Shown here in pieces: positions 25,796-37,867 of a stretch of DNA of 64,000 nt. The notes beneath the pieces were generated by a model. It saw only the letters and a program-made list of their open reading frames with translations. It was not told where the DNA came from and ran no database searches. The position numbers and the translations under genes are program-made. This DNA comes from Eudromia elegans (Eukaryota > Chordata > Aves > Tinamiformes > Tinamidae), in NCBI GenBank assembly GCA_003342815.1, contig PTEX01000055.1, forward strand, positions 1,178,001 through 1,242,000, written 5' to 3'. Positions within the stretch are counted from its first letter, which is position 1; each line of letters begins with the position of its first letter.

Positions 25796-26159
25796 TAGCA
25801 GCCAATTTTCAACACCAGAGAATCATGTGTGATATATTAAAATATATCACAGGAAACAGCAGAGCCTTCCTATAAATAACATCAAGCACCCTTATACTGT
25901 TATTAAGTAATTACTGCAAATGTTTAAAATAATGTCCAAAACCAGAAAATGATGAATGCTGAACCCTCTGCAACCTTCCCAAGGAACCATATGTGGAAAC
26001 ACAGTATAACTTTGTATAGCTAAGGTGTCGTCAAAATTGTCATGTAAAATTTCTTCTCAAAACAAATTTCATGAAAACTGACCAGTGAATTAGTTCTCTC
26101 AGGTACGTTTATTTAAAGTATTTTATTTTGCTGTCGCCCTCAAGAAAAAAAACGCAAAT

Positions 26160-26215
26160 ATTTTAAAATTATTATTAATTAAATTATTGTTATTATTATA
26201 AATTATTTTGAATTA
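26160..26215 (+). repeat. ATT-rich low-complexity stretch
   Basis: Degenerate ATT and AATT units adjoin the MIR-like copy at 26.2 kb, probably grown from its 3' tail. Confidence 0.8.
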
Positions 26216-26440
26216 TTAGGTGGTGCCATCCCAAAAGCTTAAAAGGCTACAAAAATGCCTCCATTTTCTGGTTGAGACACTGAGATATAGGAAAATTTAA
26301 TAACATGCTCAAATTCGCACAGGAAACATGTGCTAGAGTGAAAAGCAAAGCCTAGATCTCATGAACAGAAAAGGGTTTTTAGCTCCCAGTGAATCCTCAA
26401 ATACACAAACTCTACTCTAAAATGATTGATGCAACTGCAA
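26205..26440 (-). mobile_element. MIR-like SINE fossil
   Basis: The plus strand follows the reverse complement of MIR: CCATTTTCTGGTTGAGACAC, then an AATTTAATAACATGCTC segment, GCACAGGAAA, AGCAAAGCCTAGATCTCATG, and a decayed end. The 3' side runs into an ATT-rich stretch at about 26160-26215, as in sauropsid MIR-type tails. It is diverged but well ordered. Confidence 0.72.
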
Positions 26441-27201
26441 TAACCTTCCCTGCTCTAATTTACCCTGCTTTCAAGCTGAGATAAGCTGAGCAAGTGCAAA
26501 TCATGCTGTGTATACATGTAAATCGTGTCCACTCCGGGTGCAGCATTAGTGGAGTTCCACACTAGTGACTATATGGCCACTGTAAAGTGGTCTTTAGATT
26601 CTCTCATAAATCTGATCTGCTGTAGAGTGAAATAAATGAAAGCCTACGGTCCAAACAGCCCCACAGAACAGGAAGAAATAATCTGAAAGGCCAGAGAAGA
26701 AGGGAGTTGCATGAATTTTCTTTGAGGGAGACGAAAGATGTTGTGGTGTGAGAAAACAATAGAAGGTTTATGGTTCAGCAGTCACAATGGTGACTTCCTA
26801 AGTTCACTACTTCCTAAGTTTTTATTTCACAAGCCTGTTTGTATTTGTTTTTTCTTTTGAAAACAACTAAGAATCTTCTCTCCGACCTGCAGTCTCCTTT
26901 GAAGGAATTCAGTGCGGAAAACTGAAGCAACAGAATCAAAGCCTCATTCACAAAGCACACAAAGAAACATTTTGAATTACAAAGGCACTGCATACTTTGC
27001 AGGTATATTTAAGATGATTCTTTTGCAAGTGTTGCCATAACATGTCTTGTTAAAGTGTTTTTCTTTTTCAAATAGTACATGAATTTTCAAAATAGTATAG
27101 CATTTATAGAGGTATACAGTATAACACAGACACGTAAAAGAGTTTCATTTCATAAAGAAAAAAAAAAACTTCTCTAAACTTAAAGTATCAAACATTTATC
27201 T

Positions 27202-27220
27202 AAAAAAAAAAAAAAAAAAA
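27202..27220 (+). repeat. A19 homopolymer
   Basis: An uninterrupted A run in intron 8, with a shorter A10 run about 35 bp before it. No retroelement body precedes it. Confidence 0.95.
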
Positions 27221-28419
27221 CAGACAAAACCATTCTCAAAAGAAAAGTAAAACCTGAAGGAATAACACTCAATGCATGAAAGGCAGCCAGAAATTGTGAG
27301 TGAAAATCCTCCTCCTTAGATTTTGAAGATAGGAATATTTAAGGCAAATGAAAAGATGTGTCTGCAAGTTCTCCTCGAATGTGGGTCTCAACAAGTCAAC
27401 TGTTGTTTCTCTTTGTTACTGTTATGCTCAAACCTAGAGTAATGGAATGAATATTTAGTATCAGACTCTATCAATTTTTGGGAGAGTTTGTGATCCTTCA
27501 CTAAATATATGCTGAGTGCTCCGAGTCGTTCTGCTGGCCTTGAACAGAAACGCTGGTAATCCCAGCTGTAAAGTTCTCTGCTGACCTAATTTTTCTTCCG
27601 GGCACGGACTGGACCTGAAGGTGAGGACGGAGATTGTCTTACCCTGTTAAAAGGTAACACTCCATTGTGCTGAATGGTTGATTGCTAGTAGCCTCTTATT
27701 ATAGAGAGAAAGGGCAATGAGACGCTAGTTGAGATTCTGTCAGCATTTCCATTATAAATTCTCAGCTGAAAAAAAGGATATATTTTCCAGTACCTCACTT
27801 ATCATAAAAGGGCACAAAGCAATTCCTCCCGTTTCCTCTCCTTTTTTTAATACACAAAATGGAGAATAGGAAAGATTGGGATCAATCTGACTTATTAAGT
27901 TATACAAAGGAAATGATCCTACTGGTGAGGGAGAAAGAAGTCATATTTTATCCAAGTAATTTGATATTTTGCACAGGTTCTGCACAGAAATCATACCAAA
28001 TCACCGTATAATTATTTTCACACTACAAAATCCAAACAAATGGTTCAATTTGAAGAAAGGAAAATTCTAATAAATATACTTGCACATATTGCTTTTTAGT
28101 TAACAGCCTGATTCCTACCTTCAAAGTCCAAATAAACTTCTTTAATGTCATTTTACGATTTTTTTTCCTGTATCTATACTGCAGCTTAGTGAAAACTCAA
28201 AAAACAACTAAAATGTGTAGTAGCAGGGTGTATACATGTTTGCTGCCATTACACAGTCATACATAAAATATGCTGATTTATATGCTGTATTCTGTGGTCT
28301 GAAACAAATTGTCTTGCTTTACATTAAAGGTGAATTTATAAAAGACTTGTAAGGGACCAAAACAGTTATTCATGAATTATTGATTAGCTATTTGCATATC
28401 ACCAGAGACTGTAATTACT

Positions 28420-28428
28420 GGGGGGGGG
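28420..28428 (+). repeat. G9 homopolymer
   Basis: A single run of nine G residues in AT-rich intron 8. It becomes C9 in the transcript. Confidence 0.95.
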
Positions 28429-29394
28429 CTTTTCTCCTGGTACACCACAGCCATACATATCACCCAGCCCTCATGCAATCAACATGTTTAAAACAAGTCA
28501 ATTTTCAAAAGCAGTGGAATGGCTTTGGAGACCTGGAGGTATTTTCAGACATATGCTTCTATGAGATCTTAAAGGATATTCTGTCACTGGTTTACTTTAC
28601 CTCTGACTCATAAATGGATGTTTAAGGTGGAATTCATTTCACTTAGCTTAGTTTTCCATGGTGATGATGCCGACGGTTGCACTGGTTGCTTAGACCACCC
28701 CTCATAATTAATAGAGAGAACAAGGATGTAATTCATCATTTCTGTTCTAGATTTGTACCCTAACATGAGAAGAACTGAGCTCCAAAGTGTCTTGTTCTAT
28801 TAGCTAGGAGGGGAGATTAAACGATTAGCTAAGTGACACTTAAAGTCAGGTAACTCTCACTTTATGTGCTGCCAAACCAATAATTCTGATTCTAAGATGC
28901 TAGGGTCAGAAATGGGCTAAGCTATTTTTGAAGGCAAGGTTTAGGTATCTAGATAGGTTAAACCTCATACAGCTTTAGTTCTTCAGAAATTAAGTATCTT
29001 GCTTGAACAATTCATATAGGCTCCAACTATATTACATGAAAAGAGAAAGGGAATCTATCCCTAGAAGGGAATTTACTCTCTTAAATGTGATGTCTAAGGT
29101 AGGTGGGATGAATCACCTCGTGGAAGTGCTACAGTTGAAGCTGGGACAACTAACACTTGTTAGACACTTGTAACATTTTCTAGACACCCAATATTTGGCT
29201 AGCTGTCGTTGAGATGAATCTAATTTTTGTGTACATTTAAAATATTTTATAGTATTTATTACTCAGTTATTGTCAGTATCCCAAATTTAAGAGAGAGAAC
29301 TCCTCATGTGTAAAAGGCATCTGAACATGTTATAAGTAGGAAAGATCTCTCCAATTATTTTTAGGGAAATGCTCTTACAAAATTTTTTACATGG

Positions 29395-29620
29395 GGAACT
29401 TGGCTGTATGAGCATTCATGATCCCTGATCTCAATTCCGGGCAGCAGCACAGCCTTCCTGTGGTTTTCATGTAAGTCACTTAATCTGTGCTCCTCATCAG
29501 TTCCCCATTTATTAAGAGGGAGAATGATACTTGCTGATTTCACTGTAGTATAGAGAGGAAAAAGCCATTAATAGTCATGAGGACATCAAATACTATGGTA
29601 ATGAGGGACATAATATTACA
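29395..29620 (+). mobile_element. MIR-like SINE fossil
   Basis: Ordered similarity to MIR: GATCTCAATTCCGGGCAGCA, CATGTAAGTCACTTAATCTG, CCTCATCAGTTCCCCATTTA, GAGGGAGAATGATACTTGCT, then a diverged stretch and AATACTATGGTAATGAGG. The last element resembles the 3' end seen in reptile and bird MIR-type SINEs. Confidence 0.7.
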
Positions 29621-29861
29621 CAGAAATCACCAGCCGTCTACTGCAGCAGGAAATCAGCTTTTGAGCAAAGTGTGTCAGGCATTTATATACTACTGTAATA
29701 AAGGCCTCAGAAATACAGGTAGGTAAATATAATTGCCAGATTCACCAATGAACCATATATTTCAATGCTGGGAAAAAAAAAATCTTTAAAAATCACGATT
29801 TACATCAAATAACCAACACTAAGACAGATAAAGATACGTGCACGAGACAGTCATAAAACCT

Positions 29862-29865
<4 letters not shown>

Positions 29866-29895
<30 letters not shown>
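29866..29895 (+). repeat. TG dinucleotide microsatellite, 15 units
   Basis: A pure run of TG in intron 8. It is CA in the PRKN transcript and could bind hnRNP L-type factors; that last point is inference from known CA-repeat biology. Confidence 0.98.
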
Positions 29896-29898
<3 letters not shown>

Positions 29899-30119
29899 AT
29901 AGCATTCGGCTGTAAACCATGCCCTCAATTTGTGAATTGTACCACTCAACCCAAACCTGTACTTCTAATGGAATAAAATCTTAAGTGAAAAGATCTCAGC
30001 TCCGCTTAATTGTATTTCTAGCACATTATGAAGTTCTTTCATGTAAGCTTTGTTTATAAAGACTTGTCAGGGCTTTTATAAATGATTTTTATAAATTATA
30101 ATAAATTATAGTATGACAC

Positions 30120-30260
30120 AGACATGGAGGCTGGATAAATTTAATCATTTATTCCCTGCTCCTCATTTTCTAGACTGGGATGGTATCCCTTTGAGTCTTA
30201 GAATGGTACCAGGAGATTCAATCTTTTGATACTCTAAATCAGGTAATATAATTGAAATCA
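30120..30260 (+). mobile_element. Weak MIR-like similarity
   Basis: The stretch with TTATTCCCTGCTCCTCATTT, GACTGGGATGGTATCCC and TTTGATACTCTAAATCAGG has the order expected of a decayed MIR central and 3' region. It could equally be chance. Confidence 0.25.
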
Positions 30261-32286
30261 TTGGGCTGAAACAAGAATAAAGCAGGTTTAACTAAGGATC
30301 ACAGTATTTTCAGCTGCATTGAGATTCAGATATTAAGACAAACCTGAAATAGATGCATAAAACCCCTACAAAATGCACCTTATGAAAACAGTGCTTACTT
30401 GCCGTGTTATTTAATTTTCAAGTCATGCTTCAGTACACCTTATGCTATTTTAATTTTGCTTTCACACGTCAGGCACGTATTCTCCTTTGCCTCTTTTTTC
30501 TCGTACATAAAATCAACTGCTCTGTAGCAGCCTCCAAGGGAACTTTGGACAAAAGTTTACTAGTAAATGGAAAACCAAAATTTTTAATCTCTAAAGGCTA
30601 ATTTGATTACTTGTTTCTTTTAACTGCATGTAATTGTCTCAGAGGAAAGAAAATCTACTTTCTGGAGTCAGATTGTTTTTACTGCTCCTATAAATCAAAT
30701 AACCATCTGTGTGTCTTAAAATTAGATTGTGGAGGCTATTAGTCCATAATGTAGACTAAGCACTTTATTTATATATATTATAAACATATAAAAAAAAAAA
30801 GTTACATAATGCAATTAAGCATCTAAAAGTACAAAACTCAGCACACATTGGACTAGCACAAATTCCAAAAGTGGTATCACGAAGGAGACTGAAATTATAA
30901 TGAGATGAACTTATTTAACAAGCGTATGAAGAATATAAGGTGGTAACTGCGCTACCCCTACTTTATTTTTCCTGAGTTGGTGGACTCCTGCTGGCCCATG
31001 ATTACATGAGAAGCATCAGCAGCTTTTTGCATTGCGCACACCACAAAGGACACCAACAGAATTGCCTTCAAGAGCGCTGGGACTGTTTGACTTTGTCATT
31101 GAAAAGAAAATACTTTAGGTGGGAAACCCATGAATGTACCAGTGCAGTACAATTCATGGATGAAATGGAAGTAGAGCAGAAAGAGAGAAAGAAAAGACTG
31201 CAGCTTGTAGAGTGGTATGAAAGAAAGCACAAATTGAGGAGTAAGAAAAAACCAGTGAGAAGCGAGGACACTGGAAGATATTTTCAGGAAATCAAACAAT
31301 AAAGAAGAGATAACATGAAGTTGGCACTGCCTTGGCAGTGAAGAAGATCATGTATGTATCTTACACTATTTGCAAACTAGTGAGAGCTTGTGGTCTTCAG
31401 CATATACTTGTGAGATCAGTCTGAATAGACCAAATGCTGGAGATTAACATTCAATTCCTCCTGAGCCTTGTGGAGCTCCAATCCATATTCCTTTCTTCCC
31501 TACAAATGAGAGAACCACTAAAGCTCTAACAGATGCAAAGAAAGCTTAACCTTTTCAGTTAATGCAGTTACTTTTTGTGGAGGATCCACTGAAGCTAGAG
31601 ACTGTCTGGCAGGAACTCCACTTCCCAGGACACTAGAATGGACAGACATTTTTTTTTCTGGTTCAACAAATATATACGTATCCCATGAAAATGGCTGAAA
31701 ATTCACTCGAGGGACAGAACACATCCCACCTTCAGATTTGTACATCCAGTTGCAAGGCTGAACACTGGGGTTAAAATCCACTCTCTGAATCAAATAAAAG
31801 GGGTGTTTCTCTATCTGTGTTTTTGGAAGCACTGAAGTTTGTCATTGCTATTTTTTATAGGTAAAGAAACAATGAAAATTTGGATAAATATCTGTTTTTT
31901 AACAGAAAAATAATACCCCTTAATTTTCAACACACTTTCTCCCTTCTTTCTCCTTCATGTTCATGTCAGCTGCTAAACCAAGAACAAAATATTCTCATTT
32001 CTTTAAAGCACAGACAGTATAGGAAAAAAAAATAAAGGAACAGTATGGATGTTCTACGTCTATGTCTGGTCTACAACAAGAACTCAGAAAGGCTAAAGTT
32101 CTGACAAACATAGCTGAGGAACAACAGAGTTGAGGAGCCCACATGGATTGCCATCACCTGTGAAATCAGGAAAGAGGATGGTTAGGACATATTTAAAGCA
32201 GAAGACAGACAAGTCATAGATGTTGAAATGGCTGCAAAGTTTGTAAAGTTTGCTGTGAAGGCCCAGTGATAGAAAAAAACCCCCCA

Positions 32287-32316
32287 TATATATATATATA
32301 TATTTATATAAATATA
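32287..32316 (+). repeat. AT-rich dinucleotide tract
   Basis: About eight AT units, then TTTATATAAATAT, directly after a C6 run. Simple low-complexity sequence in intron 8. Confidence 0.9.
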
Positions 32317-35239
32317 CAGGGAATCAGCAGTTAAACAGAGTAGGTCAATTTTACAGAGACAGTTTTGGGCCACGATGACAAATCCAAACAGCAAGCGATC
32401 TGGGGTGGACCAGGATCTGAGATCAGAAAGAAAAGGAGAAGAAACTGAGAGAAGCACCAGGCACCACTGGCATTCAGGTAGTCTGTGCAGAAGGCATGGT
32501 CAATGGAGGAAAAAAAAGTGAGATAAAACAAGTACAGGAAGTTACTCATAAAGATAAAAAGACATAAAAAAAGTCTTTTGTTTAGTAATTATGAACTGAA
32601 ATTATTTAGTAAAAATTAATTCAGAATTTTTGTTTGGACTGCACACAAATTATCTTTCTAAATGCATTTACTCAAAATTCTTGCCCCACAGATACTTCAG
32701 AAGCATTTTGCTGCTCATGTTTAGAATCTTCCTGCATGAACCCACTGATTATTCAAAATTGCACTTCTTTTTCTAGAGTGAATAAATAGCATGTATCAGT
32801 CAGCTTAAAACTGACTTTACATTAATTCTGCAACATATACTTTATAATTAATTCTTAAAAACAAATACAGCCACTAGTATATTTGCTGTAAGCAAAAAAA
32901 TAGGAGAACCTTCCCCCTGCGTTTTCAAAAAGCAAATCAAAGCTGGTAATTTCCGTCCTCACTGTATTTTCTCTTTACTAAATTTCCATACCTCCTGAAG
33001 TTATAGCTCACAGTGAAAGCTTGCACAAGCCCACACCACTTTTGACCAGAATAGGCATGTGCATCTGCAGATTTTCAAGAGCATATTCTGCTACCTTAGT
33101 TCCCCTCTGATCACACCCAAATATGCAAAAAATGGACAGCCAGCCAGGCTTGCCCCGATTCCAGGGATATAAACACTCACAACGTCTCTAAAGAAAAAGC
33201 GAGCAGTGATATGGGTTGCAGTAGCAGCTGATAGGAGAAATCTGTTAAAATTGATCATTCCCCTGTCAAAATACAAAAAACTGGCCGCTACATTCTGCAA
33301 AGTTGTCAGGCCAGATGATATAGCAGAGAATCACAGCTATACATTACTTAGTGGCTTCTTTTCCTGCTACCAGAGTGCCGTCTGCTTCATCTCTGCTCTG
33401 ACCTGTTGGGGGCACTCAGGTATAGCAGCATTTTGCTCCTGAATTATTTGTTTTCCCTTCCAGTCTTCAGATCTAGCTACTATTTTATTCATGAATCACA
33501 ATATTCCATTTAAACAATTAAACAAGATTTTTAAAATCACTTTGGGGAGAAAGGAAAAGGGAAGTTTCTCGGGGAGTCATTAGGGAGACTCCATAACAGC
33601 GCATTGCTAATCAAATTGCTGTGGTTGGATATTGTAGCATTTGGGTCTGAATTAAAACGTTTTGACTGTTTCCTCCAGCATTGCCTTGTTGAGTTACCTG
33701 TCTTAGAGTGTATTTGACCATATTCACTGCATCTTTAGCATGTTTTTGTACGTAGCTTGTACTATCACCAAATGTGGATCCACTGGCCTTTATTTGCAAA
33801 GCACAGGGTTACTGCCGAAGCCTGCGACTTCTTGTGCTGTGTTATTGCTCAGGTACCTCCTGCTTAGTGAATCTTTCACCCCATTCCCGAATATATCTCA
33901 GATACCCGTGAAATGAAGCAGTTACATAGGGAGCAGGACTGCCTTATTATGCTGGGGGAAATTAAGGGATTATGAATAATTAAATGAAACAGAAACAACA
34001 ACAACAAAACACTTTTCAGTGCTAACGATTGCTAGCAAACTTCAAGGTTTACCCTTTTTGGGGCAGGAGATGTCTAGGAGATCCTCTTGCCTTGTATAGA
34101 GTTTTGCACTGAGAGAATTTGTGAAGAGAAGGAATGAAGCAAACCAATCAAGGCTGCTGAACTTGTTTTTCTGCCTCTGCTCCATCTTATAACATGGCAA
34201 TAAACCAGAAAGCAGAAAAAGAATAATGATCCAAGACATGCAGAAGCCTTTTCACATTCTTCAGCTCTGGAAGAGGCTTCCTTTTACAGACTTTTCTAGG
34301 TCAGACAGACTCTCTGGCACCTTCTCAGAGGGACAAGTATCAAGTGGAGTACCAATCTGTTCCTAGAAGTATTTGTGTTGCACTTGAAATCAATTACTTG
34401 GGAAGCCAATTATATGTGGTAAGTTAGCTATCCAGAACGTGTATCTTATACCAAAAGAGCTCATTCTCTTTTATTACTGCACCAGACTATGACTACCTCT
34501 TCCCATAAATTCTAAAAATAATTCCTCCTTCAAAAAATGTCCTGTCAACCAGTGAAAAATCAGTAAAATCTTAAAAGAAAAAAAATCTCAGCTGGAAAGA
34601 ATTTCCTTGTGTGTGATGGAACTAACCACCAAGGGTCAACATAGGAAGTTAATGTGTTCGGGACACTACAGAGAGTTTTGTCTTTTTTGACAACTGTGTT
34701 ATCATCGAAGACTTGGCTTTTCAGCAAATATTAGCATGGTCAGCAACGCATCACATTTCAAAATGAATCTAAACCTTTTTTAATTCCTCAGTATTAGCGC
34801 TCCTTCAACTCTTATGTTTAGCTATGTAAACAGTTTATTTACATACACAGATGGACAGGCAGACAACTGTTTTCCAGTGCTTTGATCCTACAAGTTATTC
34901 AACACCTTTATTTCTTACTGATATCACCAAAAGTGATACATACTCAGTATTTATAGGAAACAAACACCTGACAAAGAAATGGTACCGGCTATGGATTTGT
35001 ATTAGCAATAGTAGCTTGATTTTAATTTCACTATAGTTTGTTTGATGACTGTAAAAGAGTTGATGAAACCAACTTCTCTAAGGCATTTGTCTTGGCGTTG
35101 CATGACATTTTGATTAAGTATCAAGAGTGATACAAAATTAACATGCCTTATACTAAGAGGATTAAAACTTAGTGATCTGTCAGGTCTCAAAATATAATTA
35201 TAAATAGGTAATTATCATCAGACAGGTGTGTTTCCCAAA

Positions 35240-35690
35240 AGGTCCTGAAGGTATTGATTCTTGGACTTATGCCACTTACATTTTCTATCAGTGATTTAGA
35301 AGAAAACCAAGAACTTAAGATATCACAGAGAAAGTTTGCAAAAAAGAAGTAGTAATGGACAAGGTAAGTTTATGCTGCAAAGCAATCTGGACTGCTGGTA
35401 AGGTGTCTTCAGACAAACAACTTATATTTCAGCATAGTGAAATATAAAGTTACTTTTTTAGGAACAAATAATATTGTTCAAAATGGCAGATTGTGGTTTC
35501 TGATTGAAGTGGGGGCTACATGGTGTGATGGATTGGTGAGCTGGATCAGAGCTGCGCCCGTCCGTGTCCAAAAGCACTAAAGCATCTCTTAGATTAATAA
35601 ATAGGAATCTCTTAGGAGGAAAATTACATTCTTTCTCACTGGGCAGTCTGTGATTACTTGGAAGCTATGAGTACACTGGGTATGTGCATT
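35240..35690 (+). mobile_element. Ancient CR1 LINE, part of the reverse transcriptase ORF
   Basis: Diverged matches follow the old CR1 consensus in order: TTTCTATCAGTGATTTAGAA (from the region encoding FISDLEE), AAAGTTTGCAAA (KFAD), CAATCTGGACTGCTGGTAAG, AAATATAAAGTTACTTTTTT then AGGAACAAATAAT, and further on AATAAATAGGAATCTC, TAGGAGGAAAATTACATTC and TGATTACTTGGAAG. The reading frame is no longer open; this is a decayed, non-functional LINE. The 3' end may be the segment at 36.03 kb. Confidence 0.75.
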
Positions 35691-36026
35691 TAAAACCATT
35701 TTTTTGGTTGAAAAATATTTATTTGACTATCTGCTTGACAAACTGTCTCAGTTTTGTTGTATAGGCAATCTAATCCTTTCTAGGGGCATAGTGGCTTCTT
35801 CTGAATCACATTCACAAGCTCAAGCCGTTGTTCTATGTTGAGCGCTCATTGCCTTCCGAGAGGAAGAAGGGAAAGGATATGCAAAGGACCCTGAGGAATG
35901 GGAGTGAACTCACAGAATGGTTGAAAGGAGAGAACGTTCCGTCCATCATCACCAAAAGGTATAATAGGGTGTAATGTCTGAAAGTGATTTCTAAACAAAG
36001 CACGGACGTTTTCTTAGGCATCATAC

Positions 36027-36135
36027 TCTAGTTTGAACAAGAATTAATTCAAGGAAATCATGTAATCTTAATTCTAAAGGAGATCAGAAAAGATCATTAC
36101 AATTGTCCATTCCATTATTTCATAATCTGGCCTTG
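36027..36135 (+). mobile_element. Ancient CR1 LINE 3' end, probably the same copy as 35.24-35.69 kb
   Basis: The landmarks AACAAGAATTAATTCAAGGA, AAAGGAGATCAGAAAAGATC and ATTACAATTGTCCATTCC correspond to the old CR1 3' end (consensus about CAGGAGGTCAGACTAGATGATCACAATGGTCCCTTC). The distance from the upstream segment roughly fits one continuous old insertion whose middle has decayed beyond recognition. Confidence 0.65.
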
Positions 36136-37208
36136 CAAGCATTTTCAAAGTAAACTTAGACTGAATATGTATCTGGAAGATGCCCTTGTTATTCTTGGAC
36201 TATTATATGAGCCTGAAGAATGTATTTGCTAGTCAGCAACTCTGAATTAAGCAAGGTTTTAATTAATTATGTTTTTTTTCTATCTAGTACACATGACAAC
36301 AAAAAAAGACACTCTAAAGCATTTTTTAAGAAAATGTTATATAACTAAATAGATATATAGAAATATAGATATATAAGAAATAATTAAATAGCTATGTGAA
36401 TAAGGAATAGGTCTGAAATTCTGTATTTTCCTTATTTACATGGCTTTACTTTCTTTTTTAATTTAGTTTTTGCAGCAGTTTTTCCCTAACTATCAAACTG
36501 TGGTCTAATTCCTAGCAGATGCTATAGGACTCATCACAATATTGCTTTTGTGAGGGAGAATGTGATTGCAGAGTTCTTTGTATTTGTAAGAGCTTGGGAA
36601 ATAATTCAAGTGGCATGGCAATGCTCATTACTTGCAAAGACATTTGTAAAGACTCTAATGATGATCACTATATCCAAATACCCAGTTAGAGTAGCCATTT
36701 TCAGTGGAAGGCAAATCTTTATAGGTCAGATCCATGCTGCAAAACATCTTTCAATCTACATTGTTTTATGCTCTGAACCCATGCTGTGAAACATTTTTCA
36801 TCTGTTTAGGTCAATAAAAATGTTTAGTCAATAAAAAAAGGAGTAATTCCATTACAAAAGCCCCAAAATTACCAAAAGTATTCTGTGTGGCAAAAACAAT
36901 GTGTTTATTTTAGTAGCAGTTTTATAACTAGAGAACTCCTCCTCAGTTCACTCCTTTCATGATTTCTCCTATTATTAGATACAGATTTGTCCTCTGTTTT
37001 GAGGTTGCTTGTTCATCTTAGTTTTGGAGGTAATGTATGACTATATAATTTAATGCTCTCCTAATGCAAAGACACAAGGTGGGTGTGTTGGTAAAGGTGA
37101 ATAAAGAAAAATTAAATAGGCAGTCTTAAATCTGACTTTTACTAATTTCTGAATTTTTGATTTGCACTCTTCACTCTTTTAACTTTTGCTTTCTAACTTT
37201 CTCTTCTA

Positions 37209-37249
37209 AAACAAAACAAAACAAAACAAAACAAAACAAAACAAAAAAA
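37209..37249 (+). repeat. AAAAC pentanucleotide array (about 8 units)
   Basis: An uninterrupted run of ACAAA units ends in a longer A run. On the PRKN transcript it is GTTTT-rich. It sits 16 bp before a 51-bp tandem duplication. Confidence 0.97.
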
Positions 37250-37264
37250 CAGAGTAATATGGAC

Positions 37265-37366
37265 AGATACAAGTAAATTGCATCAGGTCTGTCAGTGATC
37301 ATTATCAAGGCAGAGAGATACAAGTAAATTGTACCAGGTCTGTCAGCGATCATTACCAAGGCCGGG
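37265..37366 (+). repeat. Two-copy 51-bp tandem duplication
   Basis: Both copies begin AGATACAAGTAAATTG, share CAGGTCTGTCAG and differ at about six positions. The period of 51 bp is seen directly. Because 51 is a multiple of three, an open frame crosses it and gives a false look of protein repeats. Confidence 0.95.
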
Positions 37367-37419
37367 TTCTGTAATTCCATGCTCAGAGCTATTAAACTCC
37401 GGTTCGGCCAGCTCTCTCC

Positions 37420-37867
37420 AGCCCTCAATCTCTGAGTTTACCTGCTGGCTCCTTCCCATTTCAAACTCCCCCTTTCCTCTCTTCCCAGTCTGCTCTGCAC
37501 AGCTTTGACTCCTTGGGCAGCTCCCTTAGTACAGACCTTCCTCGATCTACAAGACTCTTCTAGATAGTTTCTTTACTTTAAGTCGTTGCCCTCCAGTCCT
37601 TGGTCCAAAGTTCCTTGTCAGACCTTTATTCCTCTCACCCTGGTTTCTACTTCTACCCTCTCCTTGTCCAACCAGCTCCATCTCTCCTGGTTCCCCAAGT
37701 TCTATCCCTGGTGTAACTATTCCCTCTGTTTCCCCAGTCCAGACAATTCTAGTCATAATTTCTCTTATTTGCTCTTCCTAAATAGTCAGTCTCAACAGAG
37801 CCCTTCTTTCATTCTTTCCTTGGGAATTGCATGGCCTGTTTTCTGGCTTTTTTTTTTTTTTTTTTTT
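37420..37867 (+). repeat. Long pyrimidine-rich block ending in a 20-T run
   Basis: About 450 bp is dominated by C and T on the plus strand, with many CTCC, TTCC and CCCTC motifs, closing with T20 at 37848-37867. No tandem unit was found. The 128-codon frame across it is the product of base composition. The PRKN transcript is purine-rich here. Confidence 0.8.

Noticed and set aside
28840-28990. Possible old repeat around GGTTTAGGTATCTAGATAGG.
   Set aside because: It resembles motifs in some reptile repeats, but I cannot name a family or see ends.
33611-33799. 62-codon minus-strand frame with a soluble, coding-like composition (many Gln, Asn, Thr and Val).
   Set aside because: I could not assign it to any family, it is short, and no splice borders or continuing frame support an exon. 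A protein search would decide.
37171-37428. Apparent protein repeats (DRPGTIYLYLS and DRPDAIYLYLS) in a minus-strand frame.
   Set aside because: They arise from the 51-bp DNA duplication, whose length is a multiple of three.
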